Shown here: one piece after another, positions 17,838 through 26,166 of the stretch | Layout: every line of letters starts with the position of its first letter | How positions within the stretch are numbered: the stretch's first letter is position 1 | NCBI GenBank assembly: GCA_024641705.1 | Contig: JAHECO010000036.1 | Location: forward strand, 1 to 38,778 | DNA from: Candidatus Kryptoniota bacterium | Lineage (GTDB): Bacteria; Bacteroidota; Ignavibacteria; Kryptoniales; JAKASW01 | Direction of reading: 5' to 3' | Length of the DNA: 38,778 nucleotides | Program-made: the position numbers and the translations under genes | The notes under the pieces: model-generated | The model's input: only the letters and a program-made list of their open reading frames with translations | The model's database searches: none | What the model was told of the DNA's origin: nothing

Positions 17838-20342
17838 TTACTTCATCAATACCATCTTCTTTGTCAGAGACATTCCTCCGAACCGGACGGTATAGAAGTA
17901 CACGCCGCTCGGAAGCAGGCTCGCGTCGAATACGACCGTATGGTTCCCTGCGTTCTGTCGCTCATTGACGAGCGTCGCTACTTCCCGCCCAAGCACATCG
18001 TAAATCTTTAGAGTTACATTGCTGACGGCCGACAGCTGATAGCTGATAGTCGTCGCCGGGTTGAACGGGTTGGGATAATTCTGGTTGAGTGCAAACGTCG
18101 ACGGTGGAGCGGTCGGCGACGCGACTCCGGTAATCAAGTTAACTTGCCACGCGCCCCTGCCGTGTGTGCCGACTCTGAGGACGTCGGACGAATACTGGAC
18201 AACCATGCCGTCGACCACGGAATTCGGCAGACCGGTTCCGAACTGTGCCCAGTTCGCGCCGTTGTCCGTGGAACGGAAGACTCCGGCGTAGGTGCCCGCG
18301 TAGATGTAGCCGGTCACGGAATCAACGGTGATTATTTTTGTCGGGACGCTGTCGTAGCCATTGCCGGAGGAATCAAGACCGGTCCAGGTGGCGCCGTAGT
18401 CGGTAGTCCGGAGAACGTGATACGGGCCGACGAGTCCCGCGACATATGCCATTCCTTTGTGCGTCGGGTCGGCCGTTACGCGCGCGAAATCGGAGTTGGC
18501 GGGAAGGTTGGCAGTTACATTGGTCCAATTGTTCCCCGCATCGGTGGTCACATAAAGGTAAGACGTGTCCGCCGCGCCTCGGTAACCGCTTATGCCTGCA
18601 TAGATGACGTTCCCTTCGACGGGCGAGATCGACATCGTGGTGAAGAGGTCGCTGGAAGATTTCAGGTTGCCTGTCAACGCAGTCCAGTTGCCTCCGCCGT
18701 TGGTCGATTTATATACCTTGCTTGTCGCCGTGTAGAGGAGGTTCGGATTGGTCGGATCCATCACATAGGGCTGCAGCCAATATCCCTGCTCGCCGATCCC
18801 GGTCGTTATCTTGTTAAAGGTGCTTCCACCGTTCGTCGACTTCTGGAGGGCGCCGTTGACGTACTCCGTATAAATGATGTTGGAATTCGTGGGGTCTATG
18901 AGGACGTAGCCGCCGTCACCGCCGTATATTTCGCCCCAGCCGACCTGCGGCAGGCTGGTGTTGGCTTCGGTCCCGTTATCCTGTGTCCCGCCGATGGTGA
19001 CCGCCGGGTTGTTGGCATCGGTGGCAATGTCGTAGAACTGGATGGTCTGCAGGTTGGCGTTGCAGTTCGTAAACGATGCCGAGCCGTCGGTGGTCTTCCA
19101 CACGCCTCCGTCGTTGCCCATGTAGAATATGGCGCCGTTGCTGCCGTTGGCGAAGGCGATGGCGTGCTGGTCGACGTGGATGTTTTTGCCGTTATAGGTC
19201 CCGTAGCCGTTGGTGAGGTTCGTCCAGGTCTGTCCCCCGTCGGCCGATCTCCAGAAGTCTATGCCGCCGGCATATACGGTATCGGGATGCGTGGGATCGA
19301 CGGCTATGACGTTGTTGTACCATCCCTGGTTGCCGCCGAAGTCTTCCTTTGGTGCTACCGAGGGAAGCAGGGTCCACGAAGAGCCGCCGTCTGTGGATTT
19401 GTATACACGGTTCGTGTCGGAGGAGGCATCGTTGGGGTTGGTCCCGTTGATCGATGTATAGAGGACCTGGTCGTTGCTCGGTGCGATTGCGAGCGAAGCC
19501 CTGGTGATTTGCGATGCAGGGGGAAGACCGCTCTGGAGCCAGCTCCAGGTCGCTCCGCCGTCCGTCGACTTGTGAACGCCGTAATGCGTGCTGTCGCCGT
19601 GAAAGCTGTCGCCGTACGAGGCGTAGATTATATTGGCGTTGTTCGGATCGACGACGATGTCGTCTACAGCTCCGTGCGCCAGGTCGAGTTCAGTCCACGT
19701 GCCGCCGGCGTCTGTCGACTTGTACAAGTCGTAGTATCCGGCGGCATACACGATGCTGCTGTTCCTCGGGGCAACGACGATCTTGCTTGTGTAGTAGAGT
19801 CCGCCGTACTGCGGGACGGTCATCTGCGTCCAGGAATTGCCGGCGTCGGTCGATTTGAAAAAGCCTGTGCCGGGGTAGCCGTCTATGTTGAAATTGAGTT
19901 CGCCTGTGCCGTAGTAGACGACGTTCGCGTTGTTGGGATCGACGGCCACGGCTCCGGACGAAAGTCTCGGGAAGTTGTCGGTGAGAGGTGTCCAGTTTGT
20001 GCCGCCGTCAGTTGTTTTCCACAAGCCGCCGTCGGCCGCGCCTGCGTATACGATGTTGCTGTTCGTCGGATCGACTGCGAGACACGTGACCCTGCCGGAA
20101 ACGTTGGCGTACGTTTGACTCTGCATCGGCTGCGGTCCGATCCCGGACCATGACATCGACGACTGAGCCCTGAAGAGTCTCCCGACCGGAATGTAAGGCG
20201 TCGACTTCAGTTCCCATTTATACGGCTTGTCCAGCTTTATCGCTCCGCGATCTTCTTTCTCCTCGCGTGAATTTGTCTGCGCATACAGTTGTGCTTGTGA
20301 AATGCCGATGAGAACGGCCAGCAGAAACACGATTCTTCTCAT
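17838..20342 (-). CDS. Secreted Asp-box (BNR/sortilin-like) beta-propeller protein with T9SS sorting domain
   Basis: 834-residue exported protein. Signal peptide MRRIVFLLAVLIGISQAQLYA. Residues ~60-740 contain about twelve Asp-box motifs (e.g. KTTDGGTNWT, KSTDAGNSWT, RSADGGQTWT, RTTDYGATWT), alternating with 'VDPxNxNVVYxG' strands, indicating one or two large propellers as in sortilin-type or GH74-like proteins. Catalytic residues cannot be assigned. The last ~85 residues are a Por/T9SS C-terminal domain (NYPNPFNPATTISY ... KIYDVLGREVATLV ... LPSGVYFYTV), so the protein should cross the outer membrane via type IX secretion. AAGGAGT lies before the ATG, which abuts the stop of the upstream small gene; the two form an operon. 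Confidence 0.9.
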   Translation of the reverse strand: MRRIVFLLAVLIGISQAQLYAQTNSREEKEDRGAIKLDKPYKWELKSTPYIPVGRLFRAQSSMSWSGIGPQPMQSQTYANVSGRVTCLAVDPTNSNIVYAGAADGGLWKTTDGGTNWTPLTDNFPRLSSGAVAVDPNNANVVYYGTGELNFNIDGYPGTGFFKSTDAGNSWTQMTVPQYGGLYYTSKIVVAPRNSSIVYAAGYYDLYKSTDAGGTWTELDLAHGAVDDIVVDPNNANIIYASYGDSFHGDSTHYGVHKSTDGGATWSWLQSGLPPASQITRASLAIAPSNDQVLYTSINGTNPNDASSDTNRVYKSTDGGSSWTLLPSVAPKEDFGGNQGWYNNVIAVDPTHPDTVYAGGIDFWRSADGGQTWTNLTNGYGTYNGKNIHVDQHAIAFANGSNGAIFYMGNDGGVWKTTDGSASFTNCNANLQTIQFYDIATDANNPAVTIGGTQDNGTEANTSLPQVGWGEIYGGDGGYVLIDPTNSNIIYTEYVNGALQKSTNGGSTFNKITTGIGEQGYWLQPYVMDPTNPNLLYTATSKVYKSTNGGGNWTALTGNLKSSSDLFTTMSISPVEGNVIYAGISGYRGAADTSYLYVTTDAGNNWTNVTANLPANSDFARVTADPTHKGMAYVAGLVGPYHVLRTTDYGATWTGLDSSGNGYDSVPTKIITVDSVTGYIYAGTYAGVFRSTDNGANWAQFGTGLPNSVVDGMVVQYSSDVLRVGTHGRGAWQVNLITGVASPTAPPSTFALNQNYPNPFNPATTISYQLSAVSNVTLKIYDVLGREVATLVNERQNAGNHTVVFDASLLPSGVYFYTVRFGGMSLTKKMVLMK
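18021..18048. repeat. Heptanucleotide tandem repeat inside the T9SS sorting domain
   Basis: Four 7-bp units GCTGACG, GCCGACA, GCTGATA, GCTGATA. They encode the YQLSAVS segment (minus strand) between the conserved NPFNP and KIYDVLG parts of the sorting domain. Confidence 0.6.
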
Positions 20343-20738
20343 TTAGTTTACTCCTTGTGGTTTTTCCATCTTCTTCGTTCCCTCGACCTCGACGAAGAAT
20401 TTTTCTTTGTACTCCTTGTGGCGGTATGAACGGAGGACGATGAAGTGGCCCGAAGATCCGACGGACAGCCGGGTCTCCCACGTGATCGTGTACCATCTTC
20501 CTTCCAGCTTGAATTCTTTCCTCGTCGAAAGATCGGGGAGGCATACATGTGCTTCGGAGGAATCTATGTATGCATCGCGCAGTTCGTAAGGAGAATGCAC
20601 GAAAAACGTGAACGTTGTGCGGCCGACGTTCGGCATCTCGATGCGATGCAGCTTCACCAATTCTTTGCCGTTGTAATGATAAACTTGCGGTTGTTTCGGC
20701 GAAGACGCCAAGATTAAGAATGCGAACAGTAAATTCAT
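20343..20738 (-). CDS. Small exported protein of unknown function
   Basis: 131 residues with a short hydrophobic N-terminus (MNLLFAFLILASS) that may be a signal peptide, although no strong cleavage motif is evident. The rest is polar and strand-rich with a basic C-terminal region (SYRHKEYKEKFFVEVEGTKK). I do not recognise a family. The stop TAA directly touches the ATG of the Asp-box T9SS gene with no gap, so the two are almost certainly co-translated; it may be an accessory or periplasmic partner of that secreted protein, which is inference from position only. Confidence 0.6.
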   Translation of the reverse strand: MNLLFAFLILASSPKQPQVYHYNGKELVKLHRIEMPNVGRTTFTFFVHSPYELRDAYIDSSEAHVCLPDLSTRKEFKLEGRWYTITWETRLSVGSSGHFIVLRSYRHKEYKEKFFVEVEGTKKMEKPQGVN

Positions 20739-20838
20739 TCCTCTCCTCTGGTCTGATTTATTCTAATGATTGAATATGCAAAAACAAATGTCATTCGTCT
20801 CATCTAAGTTCCTGCGCAGCCGGCGCCTGGTCCGGATT

Positions 20839-20879
20839 CGAAAAAGTACGAAAAATGCCAAAAATGGCTTGCTTTTTCG
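20839..20879. other. Two-tier stem-loop in a divergent intergenic region
   Basis: Outer arms CGAAAAAG (20839-20846) and CTTTTTCG (20872-20879) enclose an inner GCCA-AAAA-TGGC hairpin (20857-20868). It lies in the 230-bp gap between the divergent genes ending at 20738 and starting at 20969. It could be a regulatory structure; no function is assignable. Confidence 0.35.
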
Positions 20880-20968
20880 GTTTAGGTACTATTACTTAAT
20901 CCGCATTTAAATGAAGAAGTACAATAAAATAGGCCAAAAGAACGGTTTTTCCGAAGGATTTAAGGAAG

Positions 20969-21961
20969 ATGACAAGGGCTAAGCTGCAACAAACACTCGA
21001 CAAATTGAAGTATTTTGACGTTCCGATCTGCGAATTATCGCCAAAAATGAACGGTACCCTGTTAAGACTCATTAGGCAGGTGGAAGCGGAAGTAGCAAGA
21101 AAACGCATAAAATTCCGCCCAGAATACTACTTCGGCACCGGATGGGGCTGCGTCGACAAGAGCATTTCGATAGAGATACCTTTCTGGTTCCAGGACGAGA
21201 CTCTGATGGCGATCGAAGACGAGATGGCGTACGACGGCGTCGAGGACGAAAGCGAAATCAAGATGGGGCTGCGCCACGAGTTCGGTCACGCTATCAACTA
21301 TGCGTACAGGCTGTACCACGATCCGGAGTGGAAGGAGCTCTTCGGCAACATCAACAGGAAGTACAACGACTACTACCGGTCGAACCCGTGGAGCAAGCGT
21401 CACGTGAAGCACCTCCCCGACTATTACGCACAGAAGCATCCCGACGAGGACTGGGCCGAGACGTTCGCGGTGTGGCTGACGCCGATGAGCGGATGGAGAA
21501 ACGTGTACGGCAAGACACCCGCGATAAAGAAGCTCCTCTACGTCGAGAAGAAGATGAAAGAGATCGCGCGCAGGGAACCGCTGAACACGCGCACCCTCCG
21601 CGACGTGCCCATCGAGAAGGTCAGGATGACGATACGCGAGTTTTACGGCGCCGACTACGAAGACGTCAGCCCGTCGGAGCAGCTCCTCGACGACATCGAA
21701 GCGATGAAGAGAATTTTCCCGAACGGTTTCAAGACGAAGAGGAATCTTCGCGACGCGTGGAAGCTGGTACACAAGTTCTCACCGCTGCTCATGGTCAGGC
21801 TGTCGGACGAGCTGGAGATGCCTCACCAGTCGGCCGCGAAAGGGATACACGCGCTCGAGAGCATCTGCAGAACGTACAAGCTTAAGACCCGGCAGGGGGA
21901 AGAAGACGAGAAGGTAATCGGGATTTCCATGTATCTTTCGAAGAAGTTCTGCCAGGATTAG
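20969..21961 (+). CDS. Putative gluzincin-type zinc metallopeptidase (HExxH)
   Basis: 330 residues, no signal peptide, so probably cytoplasmic. Zinc site HEFGH (His103, Glu104, His107) followed by DEDWAETFAVW, where Glu164 is the likely third ligand. This layout fits the 'putative zinc-binding metallopeptidase' (Peptidase_Mx-like) group. The C-terminal ~100 residues (from PIEKVRMTIREFYG) are helical and have no recognisable domain. AAGGA at 20954-20958 lies 10 nt before the ATG. The gene is followed within 3 bp by the YggS-type gene, suggesting an operon. Substrate unknown. Confidence 0.75.
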   Translation: MTRAKLQQTLDKLKYFDVPICELSPKMNGTLLRLIRQVEAEVARKRIKFRPEYYFGTGWGCVDKSISIEIPFWFQDETLMAIEDEMAYDGVEDESEIKMGLRHEFGHAINYAYRLYHDPEWKELFGNINRKYNDYYRSNPWSKRHVKHLPDYYAQKHPDEDWAETFAVWLTPMSGWRNVYGKTPAIKKLLYVEKKMKEIARREPLNTRTLRDVPIEKVRMTIREFYGADYEDVSPSEQLLDDIEAMKRIFPNGFKTKRNLRDAWKLVHKFSPLLMVRLSDELEMPHQSAAKGIHALESICRTYKLKTRQGEEDEKVIGISMYLSKKFCQD

Positions 21962-21964
21962 TCC

Positions 21965-22699
21965 TTGGGGATCGCGGAAAACACTGCGGATATAACGCGT
22001 AGGGTTTCCGAAGCACTCAAGAGATCGGGAACCCCGTCCCGCGAAGTAAAGCTCATCGCCGTATCGAAGACTTTCCCCGCGAAGAGAATTTCCGAAGCAA
22101 TGGATGCAGGGCTTTTCATGTTCGGCGAGAACCGCGTTCAGGAGCTCGTCTCCAAGTACGATGAACTCAAAGAACGGAAGACCGTGCGCCTCCGCCAGGG
22201 AAAGACGGCGCCGATCGAGTGGCACTTCATCGGGCATCTCCAGACAAACAAAGTGAAGAAGCTCCTTGACGTCCCCACCAGGTATATACACTCCGTGGAC
22301 CGCATGGAAGTCGCAGTCGAAATCGACCGCCAGCTCCAGAAGCGCGGCGAGTCGAGGGATATACTGATCGAGGTGAACACGTCCGGCGAACCGAGCAAAA
22401 GCGGCGCGGAGCCGGGGAAGACCGCGGAGCTTGTCCGGCAGGTCGCAGGCTTCAGTACTTTGAAGATAAAGGGACTGATGACTGTCGGCGCGCTGACGGA
22501 AGACGCGGCGGTGACACGCAGATGTTTTGCGGAGCTAAGAAGGATTTTTGTGACGATCCGGGAGGAAGCCGTCGAAGGTGTAGAGATGAGCGAACTCTCG
22601 ATGGGGATGTCCGGCGACTTCGACATAGCCGTCGAAGAGGGTGCGACTATGATAAGAGTGGGGACGGCGATATTCGGGGAGAGACCGGGGAAGGACTAA
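21965..22699 (+). CDS. yggS: YggS/PLPBP-family pyridoxal 5'-phosphate homeostasis protein
   Basis: 244-residue single-domain TIM-barrel PLP-binding protein. Family motifs are all present: LIAVSKTF with the PLP lysine Lys35, FGENRVQEL, WHFIGHLQTNK, LIEVNTSGEPSKSG, GLMTVG, ELSMGMSGDFDIAVEEGATMIRVG (quoted in part: SMGMSGDFDIAVEEG) and TAIFGER. These proteins buffer PLP and affect amino-acid and vitamin B6 balance. The start is TTG at 21965, with AGGA (21954-21957) 7 nt upstream inside the previous gene; a start further downstream would remove conserved helix residues. Co-transcription with the metallopeptidase is likely. Confidence 0.93.
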   Translation: MGIAENTADITRRVSEALKRSGTPSREVKLIAVSKTFPAKRISEAMDAGLFMFGENRVQELVSKYDELKERKTVRLRQGKTAPIEWHFIGHLQTNKVKKLLDVPTRYIHSVDRMEVAVEIDRQLQKRGESRDILIEVNTSGEPSKSGAEPGKTAELVRQVAGFSTLKIKGLMTVGALTEDAAVTRRCFAELRRIFVTIREEAVEGVEMSELSMGMSGDFDIAVEEGATMIRVGTAIFGERPGKD

Positions 22700-22761
22700 A
22701 CGGGTACGTTTGGGCCCGCGCACGCGCGGAATTTCTAAAATAAACGTCAGGGAGAATCGGG

Positions 22762-24225
22762 ATGAGAAGGGTCATACTCGTCGTTGCGGTGATATCGGTC
22801 GCCACGGTTGCATTTGCCCAGTCGAAGGGTCAGGAGAGCATAGCGGATACCTACAGCCTTCCATTCTTGCATTATTATGAGGGGACGCCGGGCATAGCAG
22901 TTCCCCACGAAATGTACACATCCGTCCGTCTCCTCGGATTATCCGCCGGTTTCACGGGGCTGGTCCGCGATTCATTGACCGACTACATGACAAACCCCGG
23001 TGCGGGCGCACCTGGTCCGGTGCGGCTATACGCGGACGTCGGCAGGACATCGGACGGCGAGGCGGTTTACGCCGGAACATTCGTGAAGGCAGGCAACCAG
23101 GGAGTGTCCTTGATCTTACGTGTTCAGAACGTCTTCATGACGATCAACCGTTTCTCGACTTTGTCAAGTCCGGGCACTTACGACGCGTCGAACAACCTGG
23201 CAACGAGCAGCCGGGAGAATTCGGCGGGAGCGGACTTGAGGTACAGCTTGTCTCTTCCGGGCGGGATCTCGATCGGTGCAGGATACCAGTTCAGCTATAG
23301 CGGCTCGAACTCCGGCTTTCGCCAGGAGGACTCCCACAAGTGGCTCCCCGACTCGGGTTATTCTTCGCAGGGAAACCTGGATGACTACTCGAACTCCGGG
23401 CCGGTTAACAGGCTTCTTGCAGGGGTCAGACTCCCCACCGCCGGCGGATCGCTGCAAGTCTATGCCTGCGCCACCACGACGGCGGAACATCCGGACGAAA
23501 CCGAGTCGAGTCTCCTCGTAAATCAGGCTACGTCTTCCGCCGACACAGAGACGGTTGTCTACAGGACCGAGCTGCGCGGCAAATCGGTGTTTGGCGGTGC
23601 CATTTACGAGAGCGGAGACCGGCCTGAAGCGGTTACGAGGTACCTGCTCGAGGTGGGGTATTCGTCTTATGATGGAAACGGCGCGTACCGGCTCGACAGG
23701 CCGTATCCCGGTTCGCAACAGGAAGCGTTCTTTCATTCGCGAAGATTGACGGAAGGGACGATCTTGGATTTGAGACTGGCAATCGGAACGAGTCGTAAAG
23801 TCGCCGACGTGATGAGGATATTTGCTGGGGCGAACCTGCTGTACGCGAAGAATTCGTTTCACACAAGTGAACCTGTCGAGCCGGGGAGCAGCGTACCTTC
23901 GCTCGACACCTTCGGCAACATGACCGGTAGCTGGTACGCGGCGAGCATCAGTTTCCCTTTCGGATTTGAATACCGTTTGAACGACGTCCTCTCACTGCGC
24001 GGCGGGGCGGAGGAGGGATACACGTACGACAACTACTCCAGCCGCAACACTGTCTACAGTCAATTCGGCGGCGCTTCCAGACAGGCCTTCAGTGGGTCCC
24101 TCTGGTCCGTCATCTCGGCAGGGTCGACTTACCGTATCGGGGATAAGGTCAGGGTAGACTTGTTCATTAGCTACGACTTTCTCCAGGTGAGAGGTTCGTC
24201 TCTCGCACTGTTTTATTCTCTCTGA
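22762..24225 (+). CDS. Putative outer-membrane protein with signal peptide
   Basis: 487 residues. Signal peptide MRRVILVVAVISVATVAFA-Q. The mature protein is rich in Gly/Ser/Tyr with many short alternating strands (SVRLLGLSAGFTGLV, DLRYSLSLPGGISIGAGYQFSY, FGFEYRLNDVLSLRGG, RVDLFISYDFLQVRG), typical of a large beta-barrel. No named domain recognised. CAGGGAG lies about 9 nt before the ATG. Localisation to the outer membrane is inferred from these features. No operon partner is evident; the next gene is 130 bp downstream. Confidence 0.65.
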   Translation: MRRVILVVAVISVATVAFAQSKGQESIADTYSLPFLHYYEGTPGIAVPHEMYTSVRLLGLSAGFTGLVRDSLTDYMTNPGAGAPGPVRLYADVGRTSDGEAVYAGTFVKAGNQGVSLILRVQNVFMTINRFSTLSSPGTYDASNNLATSSRENSAGADLRYSLSLPGGISIGAGYQFSYSGSNSGFRQEDSHKWLPDSGYSSQGNLDDYSNSGPVNRLLAGVRLPTAGGSLQVYACATTTAEHPDETESSLLVNQATSSADTETVVYRTELRGKSVFGGAIYESGDRPEAVTRYLLEVGYSSYDGNGAYRLDRPYPGSQQEAFFHSRRLTEGTILDLRLAIGTSRKVADVMRIFAGANLLYAKNSFHTSEPVEPGSSVPSLDTFGNMTGSWYAASISFPFGFEYRLNDVLSLRGGAEEGYTYDNYSSRNTVYSQFGGASRQAFSGSLWSVISAGSTYRIGDKVRVDLFISYDFLQVRGSSLALFYSL

Positions 24226-24355
24226 CGGACACGGCTTTGCCCTCTCTTCAGCGCTGGAAACCATGACCCGATTGCCTTTATGACGGGGCTGAGGTAACTT
24301 TTTCTATCCTGAATCAACTGTTCACGGTCTCCAACCAACACTGCCCGGAGGAAAG

Positions 24356-26044
24356 ATGTTCCGCTCAATCATAATCATGGCACTTGTCGCAACGATGCTC
24401 GGCGGCGAAAAGAAGGTCATCGCCCAGAAGCTCAGCACAGGACCGCAAGTACTCACCGTCTTTTCGAACGTCGACGACTCCGAGCAGCCATACGGGCTCT
24501 ACCTGCCGAAAGACTTCAACCCCGCGAAGAAGTATCCGCTCGTAATCATGCTCCACGGTGCGTGGTCGAACCACAGGCTGGGACTGCGGCGCGTGTTCGG
24601 AAAGAGCAACCAGAACTGCGAGACCGATGTCGAAGCGACACGCTATTTCCCGAAGTGGAAGGACATCGACTACATAGTCGCCTCGCCGCTCGCGAGAGGG
24701 ACCATGGGTTACCAGGGGATAGCCGAGAAGGACGTTTACGACGTGCTCGCCGATGTCGAGAGGCGATTCCCGATAGACCGGAACAGGATTTACCTTACGG
24801 GCCTCTCCATGGGAGGCGGCGGGACACTGTGGATCGGCCTCACCAGGCCCGGCATCTGGGCGGCGATAGCACCGGTCTGCCCGGCGCCGCCGGCCGAAGC
24901 CAGGAGGTTCGCCGCGAACGCGCTCGATTATCCCGTCTCGATCCACCAAGGCCAGGCAGACCCGGTAGTGAATCCCGACTCGACAAGGGCATGGGTGAAG
25001 CGGTTGAAGGCTCTCGGCACCCACGTCGAGTACACCGAATATCCCGGCGTCGGGCACAACAGCTGGGAAGAGGCGTACAAGGACGAGGCTATATTCAAAT
25101 GGTTCTCGAAGTACAGGCGCAACCCGTTCCCCGACCGCGTAAGGTTCGTGACCGACAGGTACAAATACAATTCCGCTTACTGGCTGACCATAGACGAGCT
25201 GACTCCCGGAGTCTTCGGGAGCGTCGATGCGGGGTTTACCGGTGAGAACAAGATAGAGATCGCCGCTTCGCATATCGGTGCATTCACGCTCGACCTCAAA
25301 GGGCATCCGAGGTTCAGGCCCGGCCGCAAAATCTCGGTGACGATAGACGGCCAGGCCCTGAGCGGAATCACGCGTGACATGCTCGGGTTCGTGCTCCGCG
25401 ACGGGAAGTGGGCAATCGGGCGATACGAGCCGGCACCCGGTTCGAAGAGACCGGGGGTTGAGGGACCGATAGGCGAAGCGTTCGCGGACCGTCATGTTTA
25501 CGTCTACGGCACGCTCGGGAACCCATCGCCCGCCGAGCTCGGCGCACGCCGCGAGGAGGCCGAGACGGCGGCGAAATGGATCAGCGGGGTGCCGCTGTTG
25601 TATTTCCCGCGGGTGATCGCCGACAGGGATGTGAGGCCGAGCGACTACGCAAGCGGCAACCTGATACTGTTCGGTACCGAGAGGACGAACAGTGTGATCA
25701 AAGACCTGAGTTACAAGCTCCCGGTCGAGTTCAAAGGAGCGGACAGCGGCTACGGCATCGTGTACATTTATCCCGACGGCGAACACTACGTGCTGGTCTG
25801 TTCCGGCGAGCAATGGTGGCCGAAGCCGGGTGAGGCCCAGCCGCTTTCGGCACGGAGAGGCTTCCGGTTCATCGGCGGGCCGGTAAGCATGCTGATCGGG
25901 TATGGCGATTACGTTCTATACAAGGGTTCGCTCGACAGCATGGTTGTCGAGGGAAGGTTCGACAACAGCTGGCAGATGCCTGAGTCCGATGCCGCGAAGA
26001 TGGATTCCACCGGAGCGGTTTTGGTAATAAAGAGTACTAAATAG
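24356..26044 (+). CDS. Exported alpha/beta-hydrolase (S9/PHB-depolymerase-like esterase)
   Basis: 562 residues. N-terminal signal-like segment MFRSIIIMALVATMLGG ending near VIAQ. Residues ~45-255 are an alpha/beta-hydrolase: LVIMLHGAWSNH (oxyanion strand), nucleophile elbow GLSMGG with Ser151, Asp202 in GQADPVVNPDS, His234 in GVGHNSW. This resembles prolyl-oligopeptidase-like esterases and secreted depolymerases. The remaining ~300 residues (from VRFVTDRYKYNSAYWLTID) form a second, beta-rich region seen in related hydrolases fused to such domains; no catalytic residues were assigned there. GGAGGA lies only 3 nt from the ATG, a short spacing. A terminator follows at 26096. Confidence 0.82.
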   Translation: MFRSIIIMALVATMLGGEKKVIAQKLSTGPQVLTVFSNVDDSEQPYGLYLPKDFNPAKKYPLVIMLHGAWSNHRLGLRRVFGKSNQNCETDVEATRYFPKWKDIDYIVASPLARGTMGYQGIAEKDVYDVLADVERRFPIDRNRIYLTGLSMGGGGTLWIGLTRPGIWAAIAPVCPAPPAEARRFAANALDYPVSIHQGQADPVVNPDSTRAWVKRLKALGTHVEYTEYPGVGHNSWEEAYKDEAIFKWFSKYRRNPFPDRVRFVTDRYKYNSAYWLTIDELTPGVFGSVDAGFTGENKIEIAASHIGAFTLDLKGHPRFRPGRKISVTIDGQALSGITRDMLGFVLRDGKWAIGRYEPAPGSKRPGVEGPIGEAFADRHVYVYGTLGNPSPAELGARREEAETAAKWISGVPLLYFPRVIADRDVRPSDYASGNLILFGTERTNSVIKDLSYKLPVEFKGADSGYGIVYIYPDGEHYVLVCSGEQWWPKPGEAQPLSARRGFRFIGGPVSMLIGYGDYVLYKGSLDSMVVEGRFDNSWQMPESDAAKMDSTGAVLVIKSTK

Positions 26045-26095
26045 GACCATTTTGCCTGAGCGCGCGCAGGGTTTTCGGAGTCTTAGATGATTGGT

Positions 26096-26122
26096 GGAGG
26101 GAGAGTAGTTCTCCTCCTTTTT
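26096..26122 (+). terminator. Rho-independent terminator after the esterase gene
   Basis: GGAGGGAGA pairs with TCTCCTCC (one bulged G) around a ~5-nt loop, followed by TTTTT at 26118-26122. It lies 52 bp after the stop codon. Confidence 0.7.
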
Positions 26123-26166
26123 CAAAGATTTCGTTCAAAGTAAACCGATCCATGAGGAGATTAGAA

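Noticed and set aside
18144-20153. 669-codon plus-strand open frame
   Set aside because: Antisense shadow of the Asp-box T9SS gene; high GC and repeat structure keep the opposite frame open. Product is Val/Arg/Gly-rich without domains.
24365-25813. 482-codon minus-strand open frame
   Set aside because: Shadow of the esterase gene, which has a full catalytic triad and signal-like N-terminus.
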